A stretch of DNA of 64,000 nt from Bremerella sp. P1 (GTDB lineage Bacteria > Planctomycetota > Planctomycetia > Pirellulales > Pirellulaceae), in contig NZ_CP118164.1 in NCBI RefSeq assembly GCF_028748185.1, forward strand, positions 3,497,814-3,561,813. The letters run 5' to 3'. Shown here one piece after another: positions 35,101-43,371 of the stretch. The notes below the pieces were generated by a model. It worked only from the letters and a program-made list of their open reading frames with translations, was not told where the DNA came from and ran no database searches. Position numbers and translations under genes: made by a program. The number at the start of each line of letters is the position of its first letter. Position 1 is the stretch's first letter.

Positions 35101-36386
35101 TTGGGCAGCCGATAACCAGGTTGTCCTTTTTGGGGATTGGGTTGATCCATGCAACCGGCCTGCCACAAGTTGCCGGGGGCAAGTGCTACCTGAAGTGTGT
35201 GGCTGGCTTGTTTGGAATCGCCTGGAAGCGTGTGGCACGTGTTACAGCGGTTGGCGGCAACGACCTCGCGCCCTCGCTGTACCAGCAGATCGTTGAATCC
35301 TCGTACGGGTGTCTTCGCAATCGACCTGTCTTTGGTAAGCGTTACCAGGAAGGCCGTGATGTCGTCGCGCTGCTTATCATTCAGGTCGTACACCGGCATG
35401 CGATGATCCGGATTTAGCTTGGCCGGATCCTTAAGCCAGGTGGCAAAGAACTCCTTGGGGCGTTTCACCGCGATGTCGGTCAGATTAGGGCCACCCATGA
35501 CATCGGCGCGACCTAGTTCTCCGACCTTGTGGCATGCGGTGCATCCCAGGCTAAGTACCAGGTTCTGGCCACTGGCAGCCGAGCCCTTTACCGGCAAGTC
35601 CTTTGCTTTGCCGCGCGGCTGAGATTCCGACATCAGGTACTCGGCAACCGCTTTGACATCGTCGTCGGAAAGATCGAAGTGGGGCATCCTGCGCAGCGTA
35701 TCGGTTTCTTTTTCGTCGCTACTCAGCCAGGTTCGCAGCCAACTCTCGGAAAGATTCCCATCCAGCTTCGCCAGCGAAGGAGCTTTCACCGCAGGCGGTT
35801 GTTGTTGAACGTCGTGGCATGACGTGCAGCGGTAACCGGCGATCAGTTCGCGACCACGATTAAACGGCTGCTCGATTGTCTTGTCGATGTCGTGGTAGAA
35901 ATACTCCGCGGAGATTGGTTCCAGCGGAAAGTCAGGGCCGGCCCAGAACAAACGCAGCTGGGCATCAGGTTGTGTCTTGGCGAAATCGATTTGAAGTGGA
36001 TGCCAGTCGAACTTCATGGCCAGTGGCTTGCCGGCGACCCACTGGGGCGTTTTCGTATTGGCCTCGAGAACGATCTGTCCTTCCAGTTGAATCCGGACCT
36101 TGCCGCAGACATAGGCGTAGAGCGTGTAGTTGCCTGAGGTGCGACTCAAAAGCAGTCCGTCCCAGCGTGCGCTGAACTTGCCATCGCTGACGCGGATGTC
36201 CGGCGCTCCGCGCTGCCAGTTGAACGAGATCGTGGGATCGATACGAACGCAATTCGAGCCATCGCTTCCCTGGATTGTGGTGATCAGGCCAGAGCGAAAG
36301 TCTTCTTCAAATTGAGCTAGCAGTGGACCGGAGATGCCAAATGAAAGCAGCAGGGCGAAAGTGAACGCAAAAGCAAAGTGACGCAT
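32154..36386 (-). CDS. PA14 / five-haem cytochrome c / propeller dehydrogenase-like protein
   Basis: A 1410-residue secreted protein. Signal peptide at residues 1-24. Residues about 35-165 are a PA14-type carbohydrate-binding beta domain. Five c-type haem sites follow: C187-x2-C190-H, C282-x2-C285-H, C381-x2-C384-H, C464-x2-C467-H and C589-x2-C592-H, each in a separate cytochrome-like module with distal Met-Pro motifs (RMPHFDL, RMPVYDL). Residues about 960-1300 form a beta-propeller of the membrane-bound dehydrogenase-like type (MDWQPDGALIAGSLKGRLW, DTDGDGLEDTY). It probably oxidises a sugar-type substrate and passes electrons through the haems. It converges on speA with four bases between. 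Confidence 0.85.
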   Translation of the reverse strand: MRHFAFAFTFALLLSFGISGPLLAQFEEDFRSGLITTIQGSDGSNCVRIDPTISFNWQRGAPDIRVSDGKFSARWDGLLLSRTSGNYTLYAYVCGKVRIQLEGQIVLEANTKTPQWVAGKPLAMKFDWHPLQIDFAKTQPDAQLRLFWAGPDFPLEPISAEYFYHDIDKTIEQPFNRGRELIAGYRCTSCHDVQQQPPAVKAPSLAKLDGNLSESWLRTWLSSDEKETDTLRRMPHFDLSDDDVKAVAEYLMSESQPRGKAKDLPVKGSAASGQNLVLSLGCTACHKVGELGRADVMGGPNLTDIAVKRPKEFFATWLKDPAKLNPDHRMPVYDLNDKQRDDITAFLVTLTKDRSIAKTPVRGFNDLLVQRGREVVAANRCNTCHTLPGDSKQASHTLQVALAPGNLWQAGCMDQPNPQKGQPGYRLPKEDQEAIATYIREVSRAKHAKSDTPDAAWVLTKNNCFACHPRGTNLGLNKTAKEVTDAHANLASQLPAMVPPSLNSIGDKLHDEALLAAIRRSEGNHRPWLKVQMPKFQLSAEEQQALVNYFVTQDRIPDNAPASLEIPELEGLAATVAGSRLVTTDGFGCTSCHQVGKMIPPKAPLNAKGPDLSMLGKRIREPWFYRWVHDPARIVPRMEMPSVKLPVQGVLDNNVDTQLAAVWKVLNTPDFTPPKPDPVRIVRFNGTRSETSRPIVLTDVIKLSDKDVLVKPLLVGLPNRNNVLYDLESGKLLQWWVGDVARQRSEGKTWHWEIGARGLLTDVRQQPEIRLLVDKKDTPPEPARDGQFITRFNELRYEEDKLIWSHTLHFVHGSDEYAIEVVETWQPIWTEDGKPINGFHRTMQFQNVPEGGSIVLHLPQETLAGALLRDRNSIDDQPAQRFEAGNISFDIKKQPNIFYGDDATVWLRPGENRTIDMTVRLDLPGETLAEQPPVPVRKSNAVSLDIVPGWSATRLPITTEMMPIAMDWQPDGALIAGSLKGRLWKLIDTDGDGLEDTYSQFGDEYAAPYGIRAYDKYVDVVNKYALLRLWDQDGDGVVEKVTNLSHGWGHTDDYHDWVVGLPRDEEGNYYLAIPCQQDKRTAEAAALRGTVLKLIPDTLDPVEQSFRIEELTAGHRFPMGIARNNRGELYVTDNQGNFNPFNELNHIVPGQRYGFINAIDRKPGFSPPETPPSIAIPHPWTRSVNGICFLETPKKERERLGYDLYGPWEGDLIGCEYDTRRLVRISLEEVDGIMQGAVYPMTVDPPQDVEKGLLGPISCAVAPDGDVYIGNIRDAGWGGGNNIGSFTKLRPKSVHLPLGIDEVTATPAGFKVRFTDQVDATRGGLPTNYTVASYTRVSTPAYGGDDQQRRLESVLKVDLSQDRLEATITLEAPLREGFVYEIFLDDEIAGDQGKLWPKEAHYTLRKLKAP

Positions 36387-36753
36387 TCGCTGAATCCTGA
36401 GGAGGTCGGAGGCAGAGGGCAGGCGGATTGACTTGATCGTATGATTTCAGGGGAAAAGTCCCATGAATCCCTAGATATAACGTGGAATCATGGGCGAATC
36501 AATGAGGTTTGGAGGTAGTCGCCTAAATGCTGAAGGCGACAAGATCGGATGCGATCCACCTATCTAAACTAACCCACATGGTGGAGTAAGTCGAACCATA
36601 AGTTATGTATCTCTAACCGTTTGAGCCGCCAGATGCTTTTCGATTCGGGGGAACTTCGTGGCGTTTCGGGCCAGCACTGATATTGCCCCATTCACGGCAA
36701 AACTCCTACACTGCCCCTGCTAGTCAGTCGGATCGAACTGGGGGACAGGGAAT
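36387..36753. other. intergenic region, 367 bases
   Basis: Divergent spacer between the five-haem protein and the DAO-type enzyme. It should carry both promoters. No gene, long inverted repeat or convincing promoter pair was found. Confidence 0.45.
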
Positions 36754-37980
36754 ATGGAAAAAGTTCACGTCAACGCATTGATTATTGGTGGCGGAGCCAC
36801 TGGGCTTTGGCTGCTTGATCAATTGCGGCACGAGGGGCGTTCGGCGCTATTGGTCGAATCGAAATCGCTGGGTACGGGACAAACCATTGCTGCCCAAGGG
36901 ATCTTGCACAGTGGCTTGAAGTATTCGCTTCAGGGACTGCTGACGGCTTCGGCACGGGAAGCTCGCGAGATGCCTGCGATCTGGCGAAAATGTCTCGAGG
37001 GCAATTCACTGCCTAACTTATCGCAGACAGATATCCGCTCGCAGTCCTTTTATCTGTGGGGGACTAATTCAGCATCGTCTAAGCTGGGGATGTGGGGCGC
37101 TCGTTTGGGGCTTCAAGTAACTCCCCAAGCAGTCAGCCCACACAACGCCCCTGCCCTGCTCAAGGGATGCTCTGGATCAATTTTCAGTGTTGCCGAGCAG
37201 GTCATCTCGTGTGAGTCTCTGCTGGCAAATCTGGCTGAAACCAATCAGAAACAGATCGTTCAGGTCGCAGAGGATCAGGGAACGGAAATTCGTCTGGGGT
37301 CCGATGGCCGAGTCCAATCGATTGTGCTGAACTCGCCAGACGGTCAGCAGGTCGAAGTTATTGCCGACTGGAATGTCTTCTCGGCTGGTAAAGGGAATGC
37401 TCCGCTGCGTGCTGCGGCAGGCCTTGATTCACGAAAACAACAAACGCGACCGCTACACATGGTGATGGTGCGCGGCGGACTGCCAGAGTTCTACGGACAC
37501 TGCGTCGACGGTGCGACGACTCGCGTCTCGATTACTTCCGCCAAGCGTAGCGATGGTGAAGTCGTATGGCAGGTTGGTGGTAAGATTGCCGAGGATGGCG
37601 TCAGCATTGATCGCGACGACTTGATTGCTCTGGCGCGGACAGAACTACTCGAAACGATGCCTCGTCTTTCACTGGAAGACGCATCCTGGGCAACGTATCG
37701 CGTCGATCGTGCCGAAGGAATCACGATGACGGGAGGACGTCCCGACTCGTTCCGCATTGAAAAAGAGGGCAATGTCCTCACAGCTTGGCCAACGAAGCTA
37801 GTGCTGGTTCCGCAATTGATCCGAGGATTATCCAATACCGTCGGTTCAGTACCGGCTCGGGATACCGAAGAGCTCGATAAACTGGCGTCATGGGCTCGTC
37901 CGGCGGTGGCAAAAGCCCCGTGGGATCGCGAGCAAGCCTGGACCTCTCTGACCCTTTCCCAGTCGACAGCAGCAGCCTAG
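36754..37980 (+). CDS. FAD-dependent oxidoreductase (DAO/GlpD-like)
   Basis: A 408-residue flavoprotein of the DAO fold. The N-terminal dinucleotide-binding motif is ALIIGGGATGLWLLDQL with the downstream acidic residue in LLVESKSLG, and TIAAQGILHSGLKYSL resembles the substrate-side loop of glycerol-3-phosphate and 2-hydroxyglutarate dehydrogenases. The middle has a second FAD contact (WNVFSAGKGNAPLR). No signal peptide or membrane helix. It is followed eight bases later by an aldo/keto reductase, so the two probably act on the same small hydroxy or keto compound. Substrate not identified. Confidence 0.82.
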   Translation: MEKVHVNALIIGGGATGLWLLDQLRHEGRSALLVESKSLGTGQTIAAQGILHSGLKYSLQGLLTASAREAREMPAIWRKCLEGNSLPNLSQTDIRSQSFYLWGTNSASSKLGMWGARLGLQVTPQAVSPHNAPALLKGCSGSIFSVAEQVISCESLLANLAETNQKQIVQVAEDQGTEIRLGSDGRVQSIVLNSPDGQQVEVIADWNVFSAGKGNAPLRAAAGLDSRKQQTRPLHMVMVRGGLPEFYGHCVDGATTRVSITSAKRSDGEVVWQVGGKIAEDGVSIDRDDLIALARTELLETMPRLSLEDASWATYRVDRAEGITMTGGRPDSFRIEKEGNVLTAWPTKLVLVPQLIRGLSNTVGSVPARDTEELDKLASWARPAVAKAPWDREQAWTSLTLSQSTAAA

Positions 37981-37987
37981 CAACGAA

Positions 37988-38764
37988 ATGCTCAAACGCC
38001 CCCTCGGAAACACTGGCTTCCAACTAGGCCCAATCGGATTTGGTGCCTTTAAGATCGGCCGCAACGCGAAGATCAAGTATCCTCGCCCCTACGACCTTCC
38101 CAGCGATGAGGAAGTTGCCAATCTCCTGGATGGGTTGATCGACCTGGGGATCGAGCACTTCGATACGGCTCCCGCATACGGCATTAGCGAACAGCGAGTT
38201 GGCAATTGGCTTAGCGGGCGCGATGCGCCGGTTGTCGTTTCGACCAAAGTGGGCGAGTTGTTCGAGGATGGCGAGTCGCGATACGTCTTTGACGAAGCAT
38301 CAGTCCGGGCCAGCGTGGCCAACAGCTTACGGCTCTTGCGGCGTGATGTGCTTGACATAGTGCTGATTCACACGCCGCATGATGACGTGGCGGTGCTGAA
38401 AGAGACGCCGGTTGTCCAGACGCTTCAATCCTTGAAAGAGGCGGGAGACATTCGAGCGATTGGACTCTCAGGCAAAACGCCCCAAGCGGCGACGATGGCA
38501 TTGGACTGGGCCGACCTGCTGATGGTCGAGTTCAGTGCGGAAGACGCCGCGCATGCCGCGGTCATCGAGGAGGCCGCTCGTCGCGAGATTGGTGTCTTGG
38601 TGAAGAAGGGCCTTGCCTCGGGGCATCTGCCTGCCGACCAGGCCATTCCTTTCGTTCTCAATCAAACCGGCGTGACGAGCCTTGTTGTGGGTGGACTCAA
38701 CCTGAAGCATATGGCTGATAATCTGCGGATCGCTGAGGCCGCATTGTCACAAGAGTCGCTGTAG
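37988..38764 (+). CDS. aldo/keto reductase
   Basis: A 258-residue TIM-barrel NADPH-dependent reductase. The catalytic tetrad is present: Asp in EHFDTAPAYG, Tyr in the same motif, Lys in VVVSTKVGEL and His in IVLIHTPHDD. The C-terminal cofactor loop is shorter than in standard family members (about 258 residues against 300-330), ending VTSLVVGGLNLKHMADNLR. It starts eight bases after the DAO-type enzyme, which suggests a shared pathway. Its stop is five bases from the stop of a convergent gene. The substrate is unknown. Confidence 0.88.
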   Translation: MLKRPLGNTGFQLGPIGFGAFKIGRNAKIKYPRPYDLPSDEEVANLLDGLIDLGIEHFDTAPAYGISEQRVGNWLSGRDAPVVVSTKVGELFEDGESRYVFDEASVRASVANSLRLLRRDVLDIVLIHTPHDDVAVLKETPVVQTLQSLKEAGDIRAIGLSGKTPQAATMALDWADLLMVEFSAEDAAHAAVIEEAARREIGVLVKKGLASGHLPADQAIPFVLNQTGVTSLVVGGLNLKHMADNLRIAEAALSQESL

Positions 38765-38769
38765 CGAGC

Positions 38770-39723
38770 TTATTCGCTACGCGAGACGCAGCGAAAACCG
38801 GTAAAGTTAGTGCTTGTCTCAGGCGTCAGTTTTCCGCGATACCAGACGGCTGCTTCGCTTACGCCTGTCTGGTCGGAACTGAGCCAGCTTCCGCCGCGGG
38901 TGACACGCATCTCGCCCTGGTTGGGGCCGGTCGGATCGGTTTCGCCGATCAGGTCATAGCTGTCTTCGGCGTAATAGCTGGAAGTCCATTCGGCCACATT
39001 CCCAGCCAGGTCAAAAAGATTGTGCTGGGATGCCGGAAAAGTGGCCACCGGTGCGATACCGTGATGCTCGTCCAGGGCTTTATCATGCAGGGGAAATTCA
39101 CCTTGCCAGAGGTTTCCCAGTTGATGGGCTTCCTGCTTCGTACCGCGCGGCCAGGGAAAGTCTCCACTTAGTGACTGCCCGCGAGCAGCAGCTTCCCACT
39201 GGAACTCGGTAGGCAAGCTCTTGCCAGCCCACTTGGCGTAGGCATTCGCGTCGTACCAGGAGACATGAATGACCGGGAAGGTCTCTTTGCCCAGAATTGA
39301 CGAATCGGGGCCATCAGGATGTTGCCAGTTTGCTCCTTCCTGGCGAACAAACTGGCGGGAACGTTTGTCAAAGCAAAGACTATATCCCTTGCGGTTCGCG
39401 TCAGTTTGGTAGCCGGTTGCCTGAACGAACTTGGCAAACATCGCGTTGGTGACTTCGGTGGGATCGATGTGAAACGGCATTAACTGGATGCGTCGTGCCG
39501 GTCGCGCATCACGTGGACCCGTATCACAGCCAATCAGGTACGTGCCGCTTGGGATCAAGATCGGCTCGGATGAGGGAGTTTTTTCGGTACTGGAATCGAT
39601 CGATAGCGAAGGAGGCGTCGAATCGGCGTTCCGTCCGAAGGTGAAGTAGATACCGACGCCTGAGAGCAGGCAGATCACGCCTAACGCTAAGAGGGTTTTC
39701 GAGTTGTTTCGCTCAGCAGGCAT
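38770..39723 (-). CDS. membrane-anchored FGE-like (SUMF1 domain) protein lacking active cysteines
   Basis: A 317-residue protein with an N-terminal membrane anchor (TLLALGVICLLSGVGIYFTF) and a formylglycine-generating-enzyme-type domain from about residue 55: YLIGCDTGPRDARPARRI, then EVTNAMFAKF, WEAAARG, DLAGNVAEWTSSYY and RVTRGGSWLSSDQTGV. True FGEs have two copper-binding cysteines five residues apart after GGSWL/F; here those positions are Ser282 and Gly287. It is therefore probably not the activator of the sulfatase at 1.5 kb. SUMF1-domain proteins without the cysteines serve in other redox or ergothioneine-like roles or as binding domains; the function here is unknown. The rhomboid gene lies 31 bases upstream. 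Confidence 0.85.
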   Translation of the reverse strand: MPAERNNSKTLLALGVICLLSGVGIYFTFGRNADSTPPSLSIDSSTEKTPSSEPILIPSGTYLIGCDTGPRDARPARRIQLMPFHIDPTEVTNAMFAKFVQATGYQTDANRKGYSLCFDKRSRQFVRQEGANWQHPDGPDSSILGKETFPVIHVSWYDANAYAKWAGKSLPTEFQWEAAARGQSLSGDFPWPRGTKQEAHQLGNLWQGEFPLHDKALDEHHGIAPVATFPASQHNLFDLAGNVAEWTSSYYAEDSYDLIGETDPTGPNQGEMRVTRGGSWLSSDQTGVSEAAVWYRGKLTPETSTNFTGFRCVSRSE

Positions 39724-39754
39724 CCGTGCTCCCAGCGGTGCGATCGAAGTGGTG

Positions 39755-40633
39755 TCAGCTTAGTTTTTGCCGCATCCTACGGCTGTAGGCTTCCAGTTTC
39801 TTGCGCTCGGCTTCGTTAAGCGATTCCATTCCGGATTGATTCACCTTTTCCAGAATACGTTCGGCCTCTTCGTCCGAGTCGTTGTAGGGATCGAAATCTT
39901 CTTCCTCGGTATGAATCCGTAGTTTCGGTCGAGACCGTAATGACCACTTCGGCAGTGCCAACTTGCTGGGGATGAATTGCCCCAGTTGAATACCACTGAA
40001 GAAATAGGCAAGCCCGAAGCCAATCCCGGCCAGATGCGCCGAGTACGCGACACTTTCGTCTTGCCCGAAAATATTGGACAGCAAGATTAGCACGCCAACC
40101 ACCCACGCTGGGACCGGAATGAGGAAGCCCAGGTAAACCGTCATCTTCGGATACAGACAGATAAAGAGGGCCATGATCGTCGAGATCGCCCCGGAGGCAC
40201 CCACCATGCGAAGTGCTTCGCCGTTGGCCATTAGCGGAATCTTGCCGCCAAAGGCCGCCAACGTCCCTGCGTTCCAAATAATTCCGCACAGGACGATGCT
40301 GATGACGTAGATCTTCAGGAATTCGGCTTTGCCGTAGCGAGCTTCGACGAATCGACCAAACATCCAGAGGACAAACATGTTCGACAGGATATGCCAGATC
40401 GTCTTGGTATCGTGGAGGAAGCCGTAGGTCAGATACTGAAACCAGAGCAGCGGTCGGTAGAGCGTATCAACGTGAGCCCCGAAGTATTGTCCCAGGTCAA
40501 GCTGAAGCAGCCAATCGACTAGGAAAACGCCCACGTTGATGTAGACCAGCAGCATCGTGGCGGACTGACCTCCCATCGAGAAGGACATTTGTCCGTCGTT
40601 TTCGCGGTAATATTCCCGATCGTAGAGACCCAT
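39755..40633 (-). CDS. rhomboid family intramembrane serine protease
   Basis: A 292-residue membrane protein with six or more helices. The catalytic dyad is visible: S147 in VGASGAISTIM and H200 in YSAHLAGIGFG. The L1-like loop has the conserved YGFLHDTKTIWHILSNMFVLW, with histidine and asparagine that stabilise the oxyanion. A cytoplasmic, acidic tail rich in Glu/Asp ends the protein (residues about 245-292). Rhomboids cleave membrane-spanning proteins; the target is unknown. The ATG at 40633 (MGLYDREYY) is chosen; 21 further in-frame residues upstream look like leader sequence and have poor composition. Confidence 0.92.
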   Translation of the reverse strand: MGLYDREYYRENDGQMSFSMGGQSATMLLVYINVGVFLVDWLLQLDLGQYFGAHVDTLYRPLLWFQYLTYGFLHDTKTIWHILSNMFVLWMFGRFVEARYGKAEFLKIYVISIVLCGIIWNAGTLAAFGGKIPLMANGEALRMVGASGAISTIMALFICLYPKMTVYLGFLIPVPAWVVGVLILLSNIFGQDESVAYSAHLAGIGFGLAYFFSGIQLGQFIPSKLALPKWSLRSRPKLRIHTEEEDFDPYNDSDEEAERILEKVNQSGMESLNEAERKKLEAYSRRMRQKLS

Positions 40634-40874
40634 TTCCCAACCAAAACAAGGTTTCGAGGTAACGCACACGCACGGTAATGGCCATGCATCCATCAAACTA
40701 TCTTAGGTGCGCCAATGAGAAAAGTGCAGTGCGGCTTCTTGTGGATGGATTTAGCCAGAAGCTGCAAAGTCCTACAGACTGATAGCTTAACGCGATTTCG
40801 GGGCATGCACGAAACGGCCCAAACACGTCAATCGTAGGACTCGACAGCAGTGGAGCAATGAGAAACTGGCGAAT

Positions 40875-42371
40875 TTAGAAGGCCAGCGTCAGCGAATCAG
40901 GATCTGCCTTGTCGAGTTCTTCCTGGCCCAGCTTTCGCAAAACGGCGTCGCTGGCACGCTGAAGTTCTTCGACCAGCGTCTGATTCGTGCGATACAGGCG
41001 GCTATTCACCTTCAGGGTTTCGGTCAGGAAGTTGAGCAGCTTTTGCTTGTACTCAGCGATCTGTTCCTGCTCGTAGACGACCTTATCTTTGTCGGCCTGG
41101 AGCTTGGACTTTTCCTGTTCGCGGTAGGCGATGACGTCTTTGGCGATGCCTTCGGCTTCGGTCAACATCTTGATGTCTTCGTTCAGCGTATAGGCCATGT
41201 CCCGCATGTCTTCGACCTGAGCCTTATACGCATGGAACTGGAAGGCAAAGTCATTCAGAGGTCGGATGTAGACCTTCTCATCGACAGTAACGATCCCTTG
41301 ATCGACAAGCGACTTGCCTGGATCACGCGAGGTCGACAGAACGACCTGGTCACCCTTGCTGAACTTGGTTGGCTCACCTTGCTTCAGGAACGCTGCCGCG
41401 GCTAGGCCAGAGGCAGGCTCAAATTCCTGGGTAACGCCAGCGGTATTTGCCTGGGCGTCGACCGGCACTTCGTAATCTTGCTGGAACGTGACTTTGCTCA
41501 TCACAGCAATTTCCGGGGCGTCGGCTCCGGCGGTCTCGCCATTGCGCTGAATGCTCGTCAGCACCTCGTCCTGCATCGGCTGCGGCAGACCCATCCGCGA
41601 GCACGCACCGCGAATAAGCGAGGCCAATTCGGCATCGTCCATATTGTCAAAGACTTCATGATCGTCGACAGGCATCTTGTCATAAAGCATCCACTGGTTC
41701 GGCAGATTCAGCGTTTGTTGCTGAGCTCGATCCAGTTTGGTCGTCGATTCGACGGTCAGGTTTTGGTCTTGGATCGTACGAACGACGAATTCACCAATGA
41801 AGTAAGCCGGAACGGTTAGCGTCGGATCTTCTGGATGACTCATCTGGCCGAACGCATACACGATGTCGTCCGGAGCCAAAGATCGTTGCGTGGACGCAGG
41901 GGCTGGAGCCGGGGCGGCACCGCCGGCTGGGTTCGTCGCCGCTGGCGCTTGGACCGGAGGAAGTGTCAGACCAACTTGGTTGTTATTAATAGCGCCACGG
42001 GCAACGTTTCGCCACAGACGTCCACGGTCATACATGATTCGCTTGAGTTCCGCTTTGGCGCCAACCAGGCTGTCGGTGGGATCATCGACCGATTCCAGGC
42101 GACCTGATTGCGGATTGACGGTCCGACCTGATTCCAAGAGTTCGACTTGGGAAACGGCTTGGCTGAGTTCTTTATCTTTCTGTTCGGCCAACTTCTTCCA
42201 GCTTGACTCGGTTCGCAGCACGGCGGCGGCCAAAACCAAATAAGCGAATGCTGCCCCGAAGGTTAGGAACAGGCCCAACACATGCAGAACATTCCAGTTA
42301 GCCGCGTTCAGGTACGAGAAGATCCCGAACAGCAGAACGAGCACGGCAATGACAATGTAAAAAACGGTCAT
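40875..42371 (-). CDS. coiled-coil membrane protein, unknown
   Basis: A 498-residue protein. Two N-terminal membrane helices (FYIVIAVLVLLFGIFSYL and VLGLFLTFGAAFAYLVLAAAVL), then a coiled coil (about residues 55-80), an Ala/Pro-rich linker (about 130-165), a strand-rich middle region (IVYAFGQMSHPEDPTLTVPA; KFSKGDQVVLSTSRDPG) and a C-terminal heptad-repeat helix of about 95 residues (AYTLNEDIKMLTEAEGIAK onward). No enzyme motif. The arrangement suggests a membrane-attached, oligomeric scaffold with a large soluble part. It stands alone; the 476-base region upstream also serves the divergent MarR locus. The family is not recognised. Confidence 0.7.
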   Translation of the reverse strand: MTVFYIVIAVLVLLFGIFSYLNAANWNVLHVLGLFLTFGAAFAYLVLAAAVLRTESSWKKLAEQKDKELSQAVSQVELLESGRTVNPQSGRLESVDDPTDSLVGAKAELKRIMYDRGRLWRNVARGAINNNQVGLTLPPVQAPAATNPAGGAAPAPAPASTQRSLAPDDIVYAFGQMSHPEDPTLTVPAYFIGEFVVRTIQDQNLTVESTTKLDRAQQQTLNLPNQWMLYDKMPVDDHEVFDNMDDAELASLIRGACSRMGLPQPMQDEVLTSIQRNGETAGADAPEIAVMSKVTFQQDYEVPVDAQANTAGVTQEFEPASGLAAAAFLKQGEPTKFSKGDQVVLSTSRDPGKSLVDQGIVTVDEKVYIRPLNDFAFQFHAYKAQVEDMRDMAYTLNEDIKMLTEAEGIAKDVIAYREQEKSKLQADKDKVVYEQEQIAEYKQKLLNFLTETLKVNSRLYRTNQTLVEELQRASDAVLRKLGQEELDKADPDSLTLAF

Positions 42372-42847
42372 GTGGGCTTAGGTTCTGGGAGTTGACGATC
42401 GTGACAGGGACAGAAAAGGCAAGGATTGGATCTGTTTTGCATGCGGGCCAGTCGTTCTTTGAACTGTCAGTCCTGACCTGTCCGCGCAAATCCATCCGTG
42501 TATTGTACTTCAGACCCGGGACTTTTCACGGAAATTGCCATGGCATTCCAGAGAAAAGACTCCGAGATCATAAATTGGGAGGTTTGGGCAGTCAAATGGT
42601 ATCATTGGAGGGGGTTTGGTTATAAGCCCATTGTTAGTAATAGTTTAGCTCCTATTTGCCATGTTTGGGTGACGTTACAAGCCGCAAAATCGTTCAAGTC
42701 CGAACGGTTTTCGGTCGAAACCTTATCGATAGCGGAACATTCTTCCCCGGGATGATTCGCTACCGAATGGTTTTTCGCGTCTGCGACCTTAGCGATTTTA
42801 GCGATCGTGAGGCGTGGGCGTCCCAGCTGAACTCAGGGAAGTTTCCC
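42372..42847. other. divergent regulatory region before the MarR/efflux locus
   Basis: 476 bases without a credible gene; the open frames here continue into marR but lack a plausible start before 42848. It should hold promoters for the coiled-coil protein and for the marR-efflux operon. Confidence 0.45.
42686..42711. promoter_or_regulatory. imperfect inverted repeat, candidate MarR operator
   Basis: AAAATCGTTC (42686-42695) and GAACGGTTTT (42702-42711) form a 10-bp dyad with one G-T mismatch and a six-base spacer. It is 137 bases before the marR-like start. MarR repressors bind dyads of about 16-20 bp near their own promoter, so this is a candidate site; it could equally be an RNA hairpin. 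Confidence 0.35.
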
Positions 42848-43357
42848 ATGGTAAACTCGGAGCGAACATCGCCACATGTGGCGGTGGAATTGATTCGTAT
42901 GGCCATTGAAATGGCGTCGTGCGAGAAAACCATGCGGGCTGCGATCGCGGAAGTGGTCTCGCCGTTTTCTCTCTCCGAAAATGCCTTTTTCATCCTGGTG
43001 TTGTGCCAGCAAAACTTGGATCGGCCACTGCCGCAGTCCAAGTTGGCCAAGACAGTGGGACTTTCTCCGGCTCAGCTGAGCAACCTGGTCGAACAGCTTC
43101 GGCAAGAGGGTTGGATTGAAGCCAGTCGCGATGAGCGTGATCGGCGGCGTCAGTTTTGGACGCTTACCGAAGAAGGCAATCGACGGCTCGAAGACATCCT
43201 TCCTCGGTTTCACGATGCCTGGCAATTCGATCAGCTTCCCGTCGATCCGCGAACGCTGCTGGAAGGCTTTCGGCAATTGGTCGCTTTGCTTGGTGATTCC
43301 CTGAATACCCAAGCGTTGGCAACGTCGGTTTCCCCTGTCAAATCCCACGCCGCATAG
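42848..43357 (+). CDS. MarR family transcriptional regulator
   Basis: A 169-residue winged-helix regulator. The HTH is SKLAKTVGLSPAQLSNLVEQLRQEGW followed by the wing DERDRRRQFWTLTEEG, the MarR hallmark. The N-terminal helices for dimerisation precede it. The ATG at 42848 has AGGGAAG upstream and a normal MarR length; the frame is open further upstream but without homologous sequence. It lies 14 bases before a TolC-like gene and is the likely repressor of the tripartite efflux locus, responding to an unknown small molecule. Confidence 0.88.
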   Translation: MVNSERTSPHVAVELIRMAIEMASCEKTMRAAIAEVVSPFSLSENAFFILVLCQQNLDRPLPQSKLAKTVGLSPAQLSNLVEQLRQEGWIEASRDERDRRRQFWTLTEEGNRRLEDILPRFHDAWQFDQLPVDPRTLLEGFRQLVALLGDSLNTQALATSVSPVKSHAA

Positions 43358-43371
43358 GGAGATGGGTCAGC

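Noticed and set aside
38770-39723. This gene as the activator of the sulfatase
   Set aside because: The two catalytic cysteines are replaced, and the genes are 36 kb apart.
42372-42847. Extension of marR to 42656
   Set aside because: The extra 64 residues have no homology and the ATG at 42848 has a better ribosome-binding site.
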